Shown here one piece after another: positions 14,501 through 24,311 of a DNA stretch of 64,000 bases; position 1 is the first letter of the stretch; the number at the start of each line of letters is the position of its first letter. The stretch spans positions 1 to 64,000 of the forward strand of contig JAHBUY010000006.1 in NCBI GenBank assembly GCA_019637795.1. Direction: 5' to 3'. Source of the stretch: a bacterium (GTDB lineage Bacteria > Desulfobacterota > Binatia > HRBIN30 > CADEER01). The notes beneath the pieces were generated by a model. That model saw only the letters and a program-made list of their open reading frames with translations, did no database searches and was not told where the DNA came from. The position numbers were made by a program, and so were the translations under genes.

Positions 14501-17184
14501 ACGCCCCCGATCCGCTCGGCTTCCCGGTGGAGGCGAGCGATCGCATGGACGTGCTGCCCGAGCGGCGCACCTACGAGCCGGGCGAGACGGCGCGCTTCCA
14601 GGTGCGCATGCCGTTCCAGCAGGCGACGGCGCTGGTCACCGTCGAGCGCGAGGGCATCGCCGAAGCGCGCGTGGTGCCGCTGTCCGCCGGCGCGCCGCGG
14701 GTCGAGATCCCGGTCGACGGCGCCTGGGCGCCGAACACCTTCGTCTCGGTGCTGGCGGTGCGCGGCCGCGTCGCCGGCACGCAGCCGACGGCGCTGGTCG
14801 ACCTCGGCAAGCCGGCGTTCAAGCTCGGCGTCGCCGAGATCCGCGTCGGCTGGCGCGACCACACGCTGGCGGTCGACGTCAGCGCCGACCGCGACATCTA
14901 CCACGTCCGCGACACGGCGCAGGTGAAGGTGGCGGTGCGCACGGCCGGCGGCGCGCCGCCCCCCGCCGGCAGCGAGGTGGCGATCGCCGCCGTCGACGAG
15001 GGCCTGCTCGAGCTGCAGCCGAACCCCACCTGGAACCTGCTCGAGGCGATGATGGGCCGGCGCGGCTACGACGTCCGCACCGCGACCGCGCAGATGGAGG
15101 TGATCGGCAAGCGCCATTACGGCCGCAAGGCCATCCCCTCCGGCGGCGGCGGCGGCCGTCAGGCGACGCGCGAGCTGTTCGACACCCTGCTGCTGTGGGC
15201 GGGGCGGGTGCCGCTCGACGCCGACGGCAACGCCACGGTCGAGGTACCGCTCAACGATTCGCTCACCGCCTTTCGCATCGTCGCCGTCGCCACCGGCGGC
15301 CTCGGGCTCTTCGGCACCGGCTCGACGGAGATCCGCTCGACCCAGGAGCTCATGCTGCTCTCCGGCCTGCCCCCCCTGGTGCGCCACGGCGACCGCTTCC
15401 CGGCGCAGTTCACGCTGCGCAACACGACGCCGCAGTCGCTGTCGGTGCGCGTCGCGGGGCGCATCGTCCCCGCGGGACAGGACGAGGGCACGCCGCTGCC
15501 GGAACAGGAGGTCGAGCTGCCCGGCGGCACCGCGCTGGTGGTCGACTGGCTGCTCGAGGTGCCGTCATACGGTGACACCCTGCGCTACGAGATCGAGGCG
15601 AGCGCCGGCGGGGCGACCGACCGGCTCGCGGTCACCCAGCAGGTGCGCGACGCGGTGCCGGTCCGCACCCTGCAGGCGACGCTGCTGCGCGCCGAGCAGC
15701 CGATCGCCATGCCGATCCAACGCCCGGCCGATGCCGAGCCCGATCGCGGCGGGATCGACGTCGCCGCCGCCGCGTCGCTGGGCGGCCTGAGCGAGGGCGT
15801 CCAGGAGTACCTGCGCGGCTATCGGTACGGCTGCCTCGAGCAACAGACCTCGGTCGCCGTCGGCCTCGACGACGACGCGCGCTGGAAGACCATCGCCGCC
15901 AGCCTGCCCTCGTACACCGACGGCGACGGGCTGCTGAAGTACTTCCCCGACATGAGCGCCGGCAGCGAGGTGCTCACCGCCTACGTCCTCTCGGTGGTCT
16001 CCGCCCAGGGCTGGGAGATCCCGACCGCCAGCCGCGACAAGATGATCGAGGGGCTGGAGGGCTTCGTCGCCGGCCGCATCAGCCGCGACAGCGTGCTGCG
16101 CGCCCCCGATCTCAGCCTGCGCAAGCTGGCGGCGATGGAGGCGCTGGCGCGCGTCGGCCGCTTCGCCGCGGACCAGCTCGACAGCATCACCATCGAGCCG
16201 GCGCTGTGGCCGACGTCGGCGGTGCTCGATTGGTGGAGCATCCTGCTGCGCAGCGCGGACGTGCCGGGGCGCGAGGCGCGGCTTGCCGCCGCCGAGCAGG
16301 TGCTGCGCGGCCGACTGAACCTGCAGGGCACGACGATGGGCTTCTCCAGCGAGCGCGGCGACCAGCTCTGGTGGCTGATGGTGTCGGGCGACGTCAACGC
16401 CACCCGCCTCCTGCTGCTGCTCTCCGAGTTCCCGCGCTGGCCCGACGACGTCGGCCGCATCGCCCGCGGCGCCCTCGGCCGCCAGCAGCGCGGCCACTGG
16501 GACACCACGCCGGCCAACGCCTGGGGCGCCGTCGCCCTGCGCCGCTTCGCCGCCGCCTTCGAATCCCAACCGGTGACCGGCACCACCCGCGTCGACCTCG
16601 GCGACCAGTCGCGGCCGCTCGACTGGTCGGGCGCGCCGCCGGCGCCGGCCCGCTTCGAATGGCCGGAGCGCCAGGAGCAGCTCGAGATCGCGCAGCAGGG
16701 CACCGGCGCCCCCTGGATCACCGTCGCCTCGCGCGCCGCCATCCCGCTCGCCGCGCCGCTGTCGAGCGGCTACCGCATCACCCGCAGCGTCACCCCGATC
16801 GATCCCCGCCAGCCCGATCAGTTGAGTCGCGGCGACCGGCTGCGCGTCCGCCTCGAGATCGAGGCGCAGACCGACATGAGCTGGGTGGTGGTCGACGATC
16901 CGCTGCCGGCCGGCGCGTCGCACCTGGGGACCGGCCTGGCGCGCGACAGCCAGCTCGCCGCCGGCGACGGCGGCGCCCTGGCGACGCCGACGTTCGTCGA
17001 GCGCCGCTTCGACGCCTGGCGCGCCTACTTCGACTGGCTGCCCAAGGGCACCACCGCGGTCGAGTACGACATCCGCCTGAACCAGAACGGCCGCTTCGCG
17101 ATGCCGCCGACGCGGGTGGAGGCGCTGTACGCGCCGGAGCTGTTCGGCGAGATCCCGAACGCCATGGTGGAGGTCAGACCCTGA
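11506..17184 (+). CDS. Bacterial alpha-2-macroglobulin family protein
   Basis: This 1892-residue protein has a signal peptide (MRYAAGWLAMALVAGAGPARA) without a lipobox. It is built of many beta-sandwich macroglobulin-like domains, a bait-like region, and the thioester motif C1443-L-E-Q1446 within GYRYGCLEQ, followed by an alpha/alpha-toroid-like part. It is thought to trap foreign proteases in the periplasm through its thioester. The ATG at 11506 has GGGGAG before it. A much longer open frame upstream (from 10681) is low-complexity antisense of the MFS gene and was not used. It overlaps pbpC by four bases, the same pairing as yfhM-pbpC in enterobacteria. Confidence 0.94.
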   Translation: MRYAAGWLAMALVAGAGPARAVTVERFTPQGVVKPVRQATALFSEPMVPFGDLRAVAPPFSVACPVAGSGRWVDARTWAYDFEQDLPGGLRCTFTLRPNLTSLAGEPFSGGETFEISTGGPSVTAAVPGDGSENIDERQAFVLSLDGEATPESIAAHAGFEVEGVAERIGVDVLDEPTRDAVVAGLPYWLKPAAPFVVIRARQTFANDAKVQLVWGAGIAAPSGVATDTDQRFDYQTRPRFTVESRCERENAKADCTPLTPLRLLFSAPVSWAQAQQVRLVPDRGASLAPAAPDEPSPYVSQLTFAPPFPPDTTYRVELPADLRDDADRPLAATQPLTLTTAPFPPLAKFAARFGLLEAHADPALPITIRNLDADTAGQEVRTTRQRPGPWRAAAQDLYARLSGSVTKIDAPEDVLPWLRRLAFARRGRSMFADLPAGATPRRFTLPQPDGPQAMQVVGLPFDGPGLYLVEIASPRLGAALLASDEPMYVPAGALVTNLSVHFKWARENALAWVTTLATAAPVAGAQVTVQDCHGTVLATATSDVRGIARFTGLPKPDAAPACDDADNPFEGFDTLDYRDYYSAPALTSLDGGLLVVAQTTGDMSFVHSSWQRGIEPWRFNLPAERWDGPAIAHTVLDRALFRAGDTVHMKHVLRAQVLAGFAAVPEEERPIKTVIRHLGSNETYELPLAWDDQGLAEQEWPIPAGAKLGTYDISLVRRNDRSMPSGSFRLEQFRVPLMRATVTLPPTPLVAAREAPVDIAVQYLAGGAAADLPVVLRSQIRDRALPDNDAYESFTFANGPQAVGIERSSESDDREASESGAAPAVHAKQTLTLDGSGTARATIGDLPAVQTPRQLLAEIEYRDPNGEVQTAAATVPLWPAALVPGIAAESWAGVSDGLTAKVVVLDTALAPVANAPVTVEALRRVYYSHRKRLVGGFYGYEHVEETTAIGTLCTGTTDAQGLLVCRVAPPATGNLIVQARVTDGEGRSAVAHADVFVDAPDPLGFPVEASDRMDVLPERRTYEPGETARFQVRMPFQQATALVTVEREGIAEARVVPLSAGAPRVEIPVDGAWAPNTFVSVLAVRGRVAGTQPTALVDLGKPAFKLGVAEIRVGWRDHTLAVDVSADRDIYHVRDTAQVKVAVRTAGGAPPPAGSEVAIAAVDEGLLELQPNPTWNLLEAMMGRRGYDVRTATAQMEVIGKRHYGRKAIPSGGGGGRQATRELFDTLLLWAGRVPLDADGNATVEVPLNDSLTAFRIVAVATGGLGLFGTGSTEIRSTQELMLLSGLPPLVRHGDRFPAQFTLRNTTPQSLSVRVAGRIVPAGQDEGTPLPEQEVELPGGTALVVDWLLEVPSYGDTLRYEIEASAGGATDRLAVTQQVRDAVPVRTLQATLLRAEQPIAMPIQRPADAEPDRGGIDVAAAASLGGLSEGVQEYLRGYRYGCLEQQTSVAVGLDDDARWKTIAASLPSYTDGDGLLKYFPDMSAGSEVLTAYVLSVVSAQGWEIPTASRDKMIEGLEGFVAGRISRDSVLRAPDLSLRKLAAMEALARVGRFAADQLDSITIEPALWPTSAVLDWWSILLRSADVPGREARLAAAEQVLRGRLNLQGTTMGFSSERGDQLWWLMVSGDVNATRLLLLLSEFPRWPDDVGRIARGALGRQQRGHWDTTPANAWGAVALRRFAAAFESQPVTGTTRVDLGDQSRPLDWSGAPPAPARFEWPERQEQLEIAQQGTGAPWITVASRAAIPLAAPLSSGYRITRSVTPIDPRQPDQLSRGDRLRVRLEIEAQTDMSWVVVDDPLPAGASHLGTGLARDSQLAAGDGGALATPTFVERRFDAWRAYFDWLPKGTTAVEYDIRLNQNGRFAMPPTRVEALYAPELFGEIPNAMVEVRP
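17169..17183 (+). promoter_or_regulatory. Shine-Dalgarno that places a CTG start for pbpC
   Basis: GGAGG at 17169-17173 is followed by seven bases and then CTG at 17181, which overlaps the TGA of the upstream gene (CTGA). No ATG, GTG or TTG in the pbpC frame lies in a suitable place before the membrane anchor. The next in-frame GTG (17247) would cut into the hydrophobic segment and has no such ribosome site. Confidence 0.6.
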
Positions 17185-19292
17185 GCCGTCGCCAGCCCGA
17201 TCGGGGCGGCGCCGGGCGCGCGCCCGCCGCGCTGGCGGCGCTCGCCGTGATCGCCGTCCTCGCCTGGCGTTCCGCGCCCGGCGCGCCGCCGCCGCCGGCC
17301 TTCGCCGACGTCCGCGCCGCCGCCTGCCCGTCGGAGGCGCGGCTGCTCGACCGCCACGGCGACGTGCTGCACGAGCAGCGCGTCGATCGCACCCGGCGGC
17401 GCCTCGCCTGGACCGCGCTGGCCGACGTCTCGCCGGCCCTGCGGCGGGCGGTGATCGCCTCCGAGGACCGCCGCTTCCAGGCGCACGCCGGCGTCGACCT
17501 CCGCGCCCTCGGCGCGGCGCTGTGGCAGCGCCTGCGCGGCGGGCCGCCGCGCGGCGCCAGCACCATCTCGATGCAGCTCGCGGCCCTGCTCGATCCCGCC
17601 CTGGCGCGCGCCGGGGCGCCGCGCACGCTGGCCGACAAGTGGGCGCAGATGCGCGCCGCCTGGGCGCTCGAGCGCGCCTGGAGCAAGGACGAGATCCTCG
17701 AGGCCTACCTCAACCTCGTCAGCTTCCGCGGCGAGCTGCAGGGAGTGGCCGCGGCCGCCGAGCTGCTCTTCCACAAGGCGCCGCACGGCCTCACCATCGC
17801 CGAGGCGAACGTCCTGGCGGCGCTCCTGCGCGGTCCCAACGCCGACCGCGCCACCCTGGCGCGGCGCGCCGCGGCGCTCGCCGCCGCCGACGACCCGGCG
17901 CTCGACGCCGCGGTGCGCCGCGCCGTCGACGCCCCGGCGACGGCGCCGCGCCGCACCACGCTGGCCCCGCACGTCGCCCGCTACCTGCTGCCCGCCGACA
18001 GCAGCGGCTGTCGGGCCGCCGAGACGACGCTCGACGGCGCCGCGCAGCGCGCCGCGCGCGACGCGGTGCAGCGGCAGATGGCGGCGCTGCGCGGGCGCGG
18101 CGTGCGCGACGCGGCGCTGCTGGCAGTGGACAACGCCAGCGGCGACGTCCTCGCCTACGTCGGCTCGAGCGGCGCGCTCAGCAGCGCCGCGCAGGTCGAC
18201 GGCGTCCGCGCCCGCCGCCAGGCGGGATCGACGTTGAAGCCGTTTCTCTACGGGCTCGCCATCGAGCGCCGCCTGCTCACCGCCGCGACCCGGCTCGACG
18301 ACGCCCCGCTCGAGATCCCGGTCGCCGGCGGCCTCTTCCGGCCGCGCAACTACGACGACGTCTTCCGCGGCCCGGTCGCGGTGCGCACCGCCCTCGCCGC
18401 CTCGCTCAACGTGCCGGCGGTGCGCGCCCTGCAACTGGTCGGCGCCGACGACTTCGCGCAGCGCCTGCGCGACTTCGGATTCGACGGCATCAACCGACCC
18501 GGCGGCTACTATGGACCGGCGCTGGCCCTCGGCGCCGCGGAAGTCACCCTCTGGCAGCTCGTCGGCGCCTACCGGACGCTGGCCAACGGCGGCGCCTGGT
18601 CGCCGCTGCGCCTCAGCCAGGGCGCCGCCGCGGCGCCCGCCGCGACGCGCCAGGCCCTCACGCCGGCGGCCGCGTTCATCGTCGGCGACATCCTCGCCGA
18701 CCGCGACGCCCGCGCCGTCACCTTCGGCCTCGAGAGCCCGCTCGCCACCCGCTTCTGGACGGCGGTGAAGACCGGCACCAGCACCGACATGCGCGACAAC
18801 TGGTGCGTCGGCTTCTCGCGCCGCTACACCGTCGGCGTCTGGGTCGGCAACAGCGGCGGCGCACCGATGCGCGATGTCAGCGGCGTCACCGGCGCGGCGC
18901 CGATCTGGGCGGAGATGATGGACTGGCTGGGCGACGATGGCGGCGCCGCCGCGCCGGCGCCGCCGGCCCCGGCCACGGTCGAGCGCGTCGGCGGCGACTG
19001 GTTCCTCCCCGGGACGGCGCCGCTGCCCCTCGCCCCGCCGGCCTCGCGCCCGCGCATCCTCTCGCCAACCGACGGCGAGATCATCGCCCTCGACCCGGAC
19101 ATCGGCGAGGCGCGCCAGCGGGTGTCGCTCGCCGCGGTCGGCGGGGCAGGCCTGCGCTGGCAGGTCGACGGCCGCGAAGCCGGCGCCGCCGCGACCCCGC
19201 TGCTGTGGCCGCCCAGCCGCGGCGCGCACGAGGTGGCGCTGCTCGACGCCGCCGGCCGCCGCGCCGCCAGCGCCCGCTTCACCGTTCGCTGA
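17181..19292 (+). CDS. pbpC: Penicillin-binding protein 1C (bifunctional peptidoglycan synthase)
   Basis: This protein of about 703 residues has a short N-terminal membrane anchor (about residues 12-30). Next is a family 51 glycosyltransferase domain (ASEDRRFQAHAGVDLRAL, RGASTISMQLA). The transpeptidase has S350-T-L-K353 as SxxK, S-L-N and K530-T-G-T-S. The C-terminal PBP1C domain is about 110 residues long. It polymerises and crosslinks peptidoglycan in the periplasm. The start is inferred as the rare CTG at 17181, four bases inside the preceding gene. Translation coupling with the macroglobulin suggests joint repair and defence of the wall. Confidence 0.93.
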   Translation: MSRRQPDRGGAGRAPAALAALAVIAVLAWRSAPGAPPPPAFADVRAAACPSEARLLDRHGDVLHEQRVDRTRRRLAWTALADVSPALRRAVIASEDRRFQAHAGVDLRALGAALWQRLRGGPPRGASTISMQLAALLDPALARAGAPRTLADKWAQMRAAWALERAWSKDEILEAYLNLVSFRGELQGVAAAAELLFHKAPHGLTIAEANVLAALLRGPNADRATLARRAAALAAADDPALDAAVRRAVDAPATAPRRTTLAPHVARYLLPADSSGCRAAETTLDGAAQRAARDAVQRQMAALRGRGVRDAALLAVDNASGDVLAYVGSSGALSSAAQVDGVRARRQAGSTLKPFLYGLAIERRLLTAATRLDDAPLEIPVAGGLFRPRNYDDVFRGPVAVRTALAASLNVPAVRALQLVGADDFAQRLRDFGFDGINRPGGYYGPALALGAAEVTLWQLVGAYRTLANGGAWSPLRLSQGAAAAPAATRQALTPAAAFIVGDILADRDARAVTFGLESPLATRFWTAVKTGTSTDMRDNWCVGFSRRYTVGVWVGNSGGAPMRDVSGVTGAAPIWAEMMDWLGDDGGAAAPAPPAPATVERVGGDWFLPGTAPLPLAPPASRPRILSPTDGEIIALDPDIGEARQRVSLAAVGGAGLRWQVDGREAGAAATPLLWPPSRGAHEVALLDAAGRRAASARFTVR

Positions 19293-19723
19293 GCCGCCGA
19301 CCGGCCGCGCGCGCGGCGGGCGACGCGATCGTCAGCGGATCTCCGTCGACGTCCCCGCGGCATGGTCGGGGACAGTGTCGTCTCCACGTCGACCACGCCG
19401 TCGACCGTGGGAACGGTCGCCAACCCCCTCGTCCCCAGCCACCTCGACAGCGCCGCCTTCCATGCGGTGACGCGCGCGCTCACCGGGCGCGCCGCTGCGT
19501 GATCAGCGCGCCCAACGCGGCGGCGCCGGCACGGGGAGCGCCACGTCAGCCGCCGGCGTGTTGGAGGGGCAACACGCCGGCGGCTGTCCCATCCACCACC
19601 GCATTGGCTGGGCGAAACGATGGTCGGCGCCGCGGGCGTGGTGGGGGCCACGCCAACGCGGCGCGACGCGGGCACCCGTCTGGGGGGACGGACGGGTGCG
19701 ACGCAGACGCACTCAGAGGGGGG
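19293..19723. other. Intergenic region between pbpC and a convergent small gene
   Basis: These 431 bases hold no gene I can support. A 46-codon open frame at 19361-19501 has no ribosome site or recognisable product. The notable content is a perfect hairpin at 19547-19586 and a smaller one near 19673-19699 (CACCCGTC...GACGGGTG). Confidence 0.5.
19547..19586. terminator. Strong hairpin, probable bidirectional terminator
   Basis: A perfect 17-bp stem (CAGCCGCCGGCGTGTTG and its complement) encloses a six-base loop GAGGGG. It lies between the convergent pbpC and the small secreted-protein gene. There is no T-tract, so it may work with a protein factor or protect mRNA ends. Confidence 0.55.
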
Positions 19724-19990
19724 TTAGTGCGCCTGCGAGGACGACCGCTGAGGGTGGGCGGTCGATGAGGATGCGGTCTTCTGCTCCTGGCACTTGTGCA
19801 CGGTCTTGCTCGAGACCTTGAACTGCTTCTCGACCGATTGCATCGACTGGCCGGATTTCAGCGCCGCGTTGATCTTGCTGCAGGTGGACTGGTGGTGGGT
19901 GGCCTTGTTGGTCGTCGTGGCGTCGACGTGGCCGGCGGCGAGCATCCAGACTGCCGCCATCAGGGCCGCTGCGGTGACCATGCGTTTCAT
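19724..19990 (-). CDS. Small secreted protein with HTH-like segment
   Basis: This 88-residue protein has a clear signal peptide (MKRMVTAAALMAAVWMLAAG...VDA) and a strong GAAGGAGG ribosome site. The mature part holds one segment resembling the resolvase/Hin-type helix-turn-helix (LKSGQSMQSVEKQFKVSSKT), with Cys on each side of it and a Ser/Gln-rich tail. A DNA-binding-like fold on an exported peptide is odd, and the resemblance may be fortuitous. Its ATG overlaps the stop of the upstream 202-residue gene, so the two are probably translated together. No known family recognised. Confidence 0.7.
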   Translation of the reverse strand: MKRMVTAAALMAAVWMLAAGHVDATTTNKATHHQSTCSKINAALKSGQSMQSVEKQFKVSSKTVHKCQEQKTASSSTAHPQRSSSQAH

Positions 19991-20595
19991 GCCGGGAACC
20001 TCCTTCGTTCGTACGGTTGTTCCCCTGTTTCGAAAGCAATGGCGATGCCACCGCGGCCGCATCGGGGCCTTGGCGCGCCACCGTGCCCCGCGGCACGCGA
20101 CTGGGTCATTCGGTCCCAGGGAAGCGGGATGTCCGGTCCCAGGTCGGCGGTACGCCGCACCAGTAGCGGCACGCTGCTGCCCAACAGCCAGGCGAGCCGC
20201 CGGCGCAGCGCGGAGAGCGCCCGATCGTCGAAGTCGTCCGGGACCGCGACGTCCAGCGTGGCGCCGGTGGGCGCCTGGCGCAGGTCGTCGGCCAGGGCGG
20301 CGGCGAAGGTGGGGGTGAGGGCGCCGACGCGGACGACGTTCACCTGCGGGGCGCGCAGGCGGGCGCGGACGTAGAAGTCGGCGCCGCCGGCGAGCTGCTC
20401 GTTGAGCGCGTCGCGGGTGGCGCGCAGCAGGTCGCGGTAGGTCCGCAGGTGGCGCAGGCGATAGAGCGGGAAGGCGATGCCGAGGACCTCGCCCAGCGCC
20501 AGCGCGAGATCGATCATCGGCAACTGATCGATCAGCGCGGCCGAGACGCCGAGCTGTTGGACCAGCAGGGCGCGGATGTCCTTCTCGGTTGCCAT
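19987..20595 (-). CDS. Hypothetical protein with acyl-carrier-like N-terminus
   Basis: This 202-residue protein is preceded by GGAGGTGG and ATG. Residues 1-70 (alpha-helical, QQLGVSAALIDQLPMIDLA, then F-P-L-Y-R-L-R-H-L-R-T-Y-R-D-L) look like a carrier-protein four-helix fold, but no phosphopantetheine D-S-L motif is present. Residues about 80-150 may be a small alpha/beta domain. The tail from about residue 165 is low-complexity. The stop overlaps the next gene's ATG. The gene is 114 bases downstream of the response regulator on the same strand and could belong to its regulon. Function unknown. Confidence 0.6.
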   Translation of the reverse strand: MATEKDIRALLVQQLGVSAALIDQLPMIDLALALGEVLGIAFPLYRLRHLRTYRDLLRATRDALNEQLAGGADFYVRARLRAPQVNVVRVGALTPTFAAALADDLRQAPTGATLDVAVPDDFDDRALSALRRRLAWLLGSSVPLLVRRTADLGPDIPLPWDRMTQSRAAGHGGAPRPRCGRGGIAIAFETGEQPYERRRFPA

Positions 20596-20709
20596 GCGTT
20601 GCCACCTCCAGATCGCTGGCGCGGGTAGAGCAATGGCCGCGCCAGCCGCGCGACGCCGGGGGCCGGGGCGCGGGCGCCCGTCGCCGGCGGCCCGCAGTGG
20701 GACCGGCGG

Positions 20710-22055
<1,346 letters not shown>

Positions 22056-22056
<1 letters not shown>

Positions 22057-23573
22057 CAGACCTCCAGCGGCAGCCGCACGCGCACCGTGGTGCCGCGGCC
22101 GGGCGCGCTGTCGACCGCGATCGTCCCGCCGTGCGCGCGGACGATGTGATCGACGATCACCAGGCCGAGGCCGGTCCCCCGCCCCGGCGCCTTGGTGGTG
22201 TAGAACGGCTCGAAGGCCTGCCGGCGCTCGCTCTCCGACATGCCGTGCCCGCTGTCGGTGACCGCGATCTCGACGCCGCGCGGCCGCGACCCGTCGCCCT
22301 CGAGCAGCGCGGCGCCGACCGTGATGGTGCCGCCGTCGGGCGTCGCGTCGATGGCGTTGGTCAGCAGGTTGAGCAGCACCTGGCGCAGGCCCACCGCCTC
22401 CGCCGGGACCGGGGGGAGCCCGGGCGGAACGGTGGCGCGCAGGGTGATGCGGCGTCCGGCGGCGCGGCTGGAGACCAGCGCGATGGCGTCCGCGATCACC
22501 GTCTCCACCGCCAACGGCGCCCGCCGCAGGGGCACGTCGCGGGTGCGGTCGAGGATGCCGCGCATCTCCTCGATCATCCGCTGCAACTGCGATTCGATGA
22601 TCCCCAGCTTCTCCCCCTGGCCGGGGGCGAGCGGCTCGCGCCGCAGCAACTGCACGTAGCCGAGCACGGAATTGAGGGGCGTGCCCAGGCCGTGCGCCAG
22701 GGTGCCGGCCATCTGTCCGAGCGCCGCCATGCGGTCGCTGCGGCCGAGCTCGAGCTGTGCCGCCCACAGGCGGTCATTGGCGGTCTGCAGCTCGACGTTG
22801 CGCTCCGCCAGATCGGCGGTGGCGCGCCGCACCTGGGCGCCGAGGTCGGTGGTCAGCGCCTCGAGCCGCGCCGCCATGTTGTTGAACTGCTCGCTGACGA
22901 ACTGGAACTCGTCGTCGGTGCGCGCCGTCAGGCGCGCCGAGAGATTGCCGCCGGCGAGGGCGCGCAGGCCGCCGACCAGGTCGCCGATCGGCCGGCCGAC
23001 GCGCCGCGACAGGAAGAGCGTCAGGATGCCGGAGATGAGCACGATCGACGCCAGCAGCACGACGGCGTCGATGGTCAGGATGCGCTGCTCCAACCGCGAC
23101 ACCTCCTGCGATCGCAGCTCGACCTGGGCCGCCGCCCGCACCGCGCCGTCGAGCGACAGCGGCACGCTCACCCGCCAGCCGGCCCCCTCCTCCCCGGGAA
23201 TCGGCCGCGTCACCTCGGCGCCGCGCTCGAGCTGCCGCACCTGCGCGGCGTCGAGCGCGACCGCCTCGTCCAGCGCCTCGGGCCGGGTGGTGAATTCGAT
23301 CTCCGAGCTGTCGCCGTCGAGGCGCAGGATGTCGATCGCGTCGACCTCGCGGTCGCCATAGACGATCGCCGCCAGCTTGCCCCTCAGGTCGGCCGGCGGC
23401 GTGGTCGTCCACAGCAGGCTGACCGTGCGCAGCACCAGCTCGGCGCGCTCGCGCGCGTCCTGCTGCACGGCGCGCGTCGTCAGGTGGCTGTCCACCGCCT
23501 GCGACACGGCCAGCACCGCGGTCACGGTGATGACCACGATGGCGATGATGTGGGTGTACAGCGACCGGCGCAT
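22056..23573 (-). CDS. Membrane sensor histidine kinase
   Basis: This 505-residue protein has transmembrane helix 1 at about 8-26, a periplasmic sensor of about 140 residues, transmembrane helix 2 at about 168-188, HAMP to about 245, a coiled-coil stretch, a HisKA domain with H294 in AHGLGTPLNS, and an ATPase domain with N (NLLTNAIDATP), G1 (DSGHGM) and G2 (GRGTGLGL) boxes. It phosphorylates the adjacent NtrC-type regulator. The H-box has Gly in place of the usual Glu after His, a substitution seen in NtrB/ZraS-like kinases. The sensed signal is unknown. Confidence 0.94.
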
Positions 23574-23667
23574 CGGGTGGTGCTGGACCCGAGGCTACCG
23601 GAATCCCTCCGCCCGCGCGAATGCGCCGCGCGGGTCGGGCGGCCGCCGCGGCACCCGCGGTCGCCGG

Positions 23668-24249
23668 CTACGCCCGGCTCGCCAGCAGGGTCTCGACGTA
23701 GCGGGCCAGGATGTCGGTCTCGATGTTGACCGGGTCGCCGGGCCGCTTGTCGAGCAGCGTGGTGTGCGCCTGCGTGTACTGCACCAGCGACACCGCGAAG
23801 CAGTCGGCGGTCTTGTCGATGATCGTCAGGCTGGCGCCGTCGATGCACACCGGCCCCTTCACCACCATGTAGCGCAGCAGCTCCGCTGGGGTGGTGAAGC
23901 GGGCGATGATGGCATCGCCCTCGGGGGTGAGGGAATGGACGGTCGCCTGGCCCTCGACCACGCCGCGGACGATGTGGCCGCTCAGGCGATCGGTTGGGCG
24001 CAGCGAGCGTTCGAGGTTCACCCGATCGCCGGCGCGCAGCCGGCCGAGGTTCGAGCGCCGGTAGGTCTCCGGCATGACGTGGGCGAAGAAGGTGTCGCCG
24101 CGCATCTCGGCGACCGTGAGGTCGACGCCGTTGATGGCGATCGAATCGCCGAGCTTGGCGTCCTGCAGGACGAACGGCGCCTGGATGCGCAGGGCGCCAT
24201 CCGCCGCCTCGACGACCGTGCCGACCTCTTCGACGATGCCGGTGAACAT
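23668..24249 (-). CDS. ribE: Riboflavin synthase alpha subunit
   Basis: This 193-residue protein is made of two lumazine-binding barrels: MFTGIVEEVGTV with DRLSGHIVRGVVEG at the end of the first, and GPVCIDGASLTII in the second. It dismutates two 6,7-dimethyl-8-ribityllumazine molecules to riboflavin. The first barrel reads N-G-V-D-L-T-V where Cys is frequent in place of Asp. The length is slightly below the usual 200-215 residues. It stands alone here, without other rib genes, and is divergent from the AGCS symporter gene. Confidence 0.93.
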   Translation of the reverse strand: MFTGIVEEVGTVVEAADGALRIQAPFVLQDAKLGDSIAINGVDLTVAEMRGDTFFAHVMPETYRRSNLGRLRAGDRVNLERSLRPTDRLSGHIVRGVVEGQATVHSLTPEGDAIIARFTTPAELLRYMVVKGPVCIDGASLTIIDKTADCFAVSLVQYTQAHTTLLDKRPGDPVNIETDILARYVETLLASRA

Positions 24250-24311
24250 GCTGCTGCTCGTAGCACGATTCCCGGTCGCGCGGGACCGAGGGGCCCGCTA
24301 TACGCGGCCGC

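Noticed and set aside
11368..15387. Very long minus-strand open frame opposite the macroglobulin gene
   Set aside because: It is the antisense shadow of a high-GC coding strand: low-complexity Arg/Gly/His/Glu-rich translation with no domain, while the plus strand has clear homology.
19361..19501. Possible 46-codon gene in the pbpC downstream region
   Set aside because: No ribosome site, no recognisable domain, and Thr/Ser/Ala-rich composition expected of random high-GC sequence.
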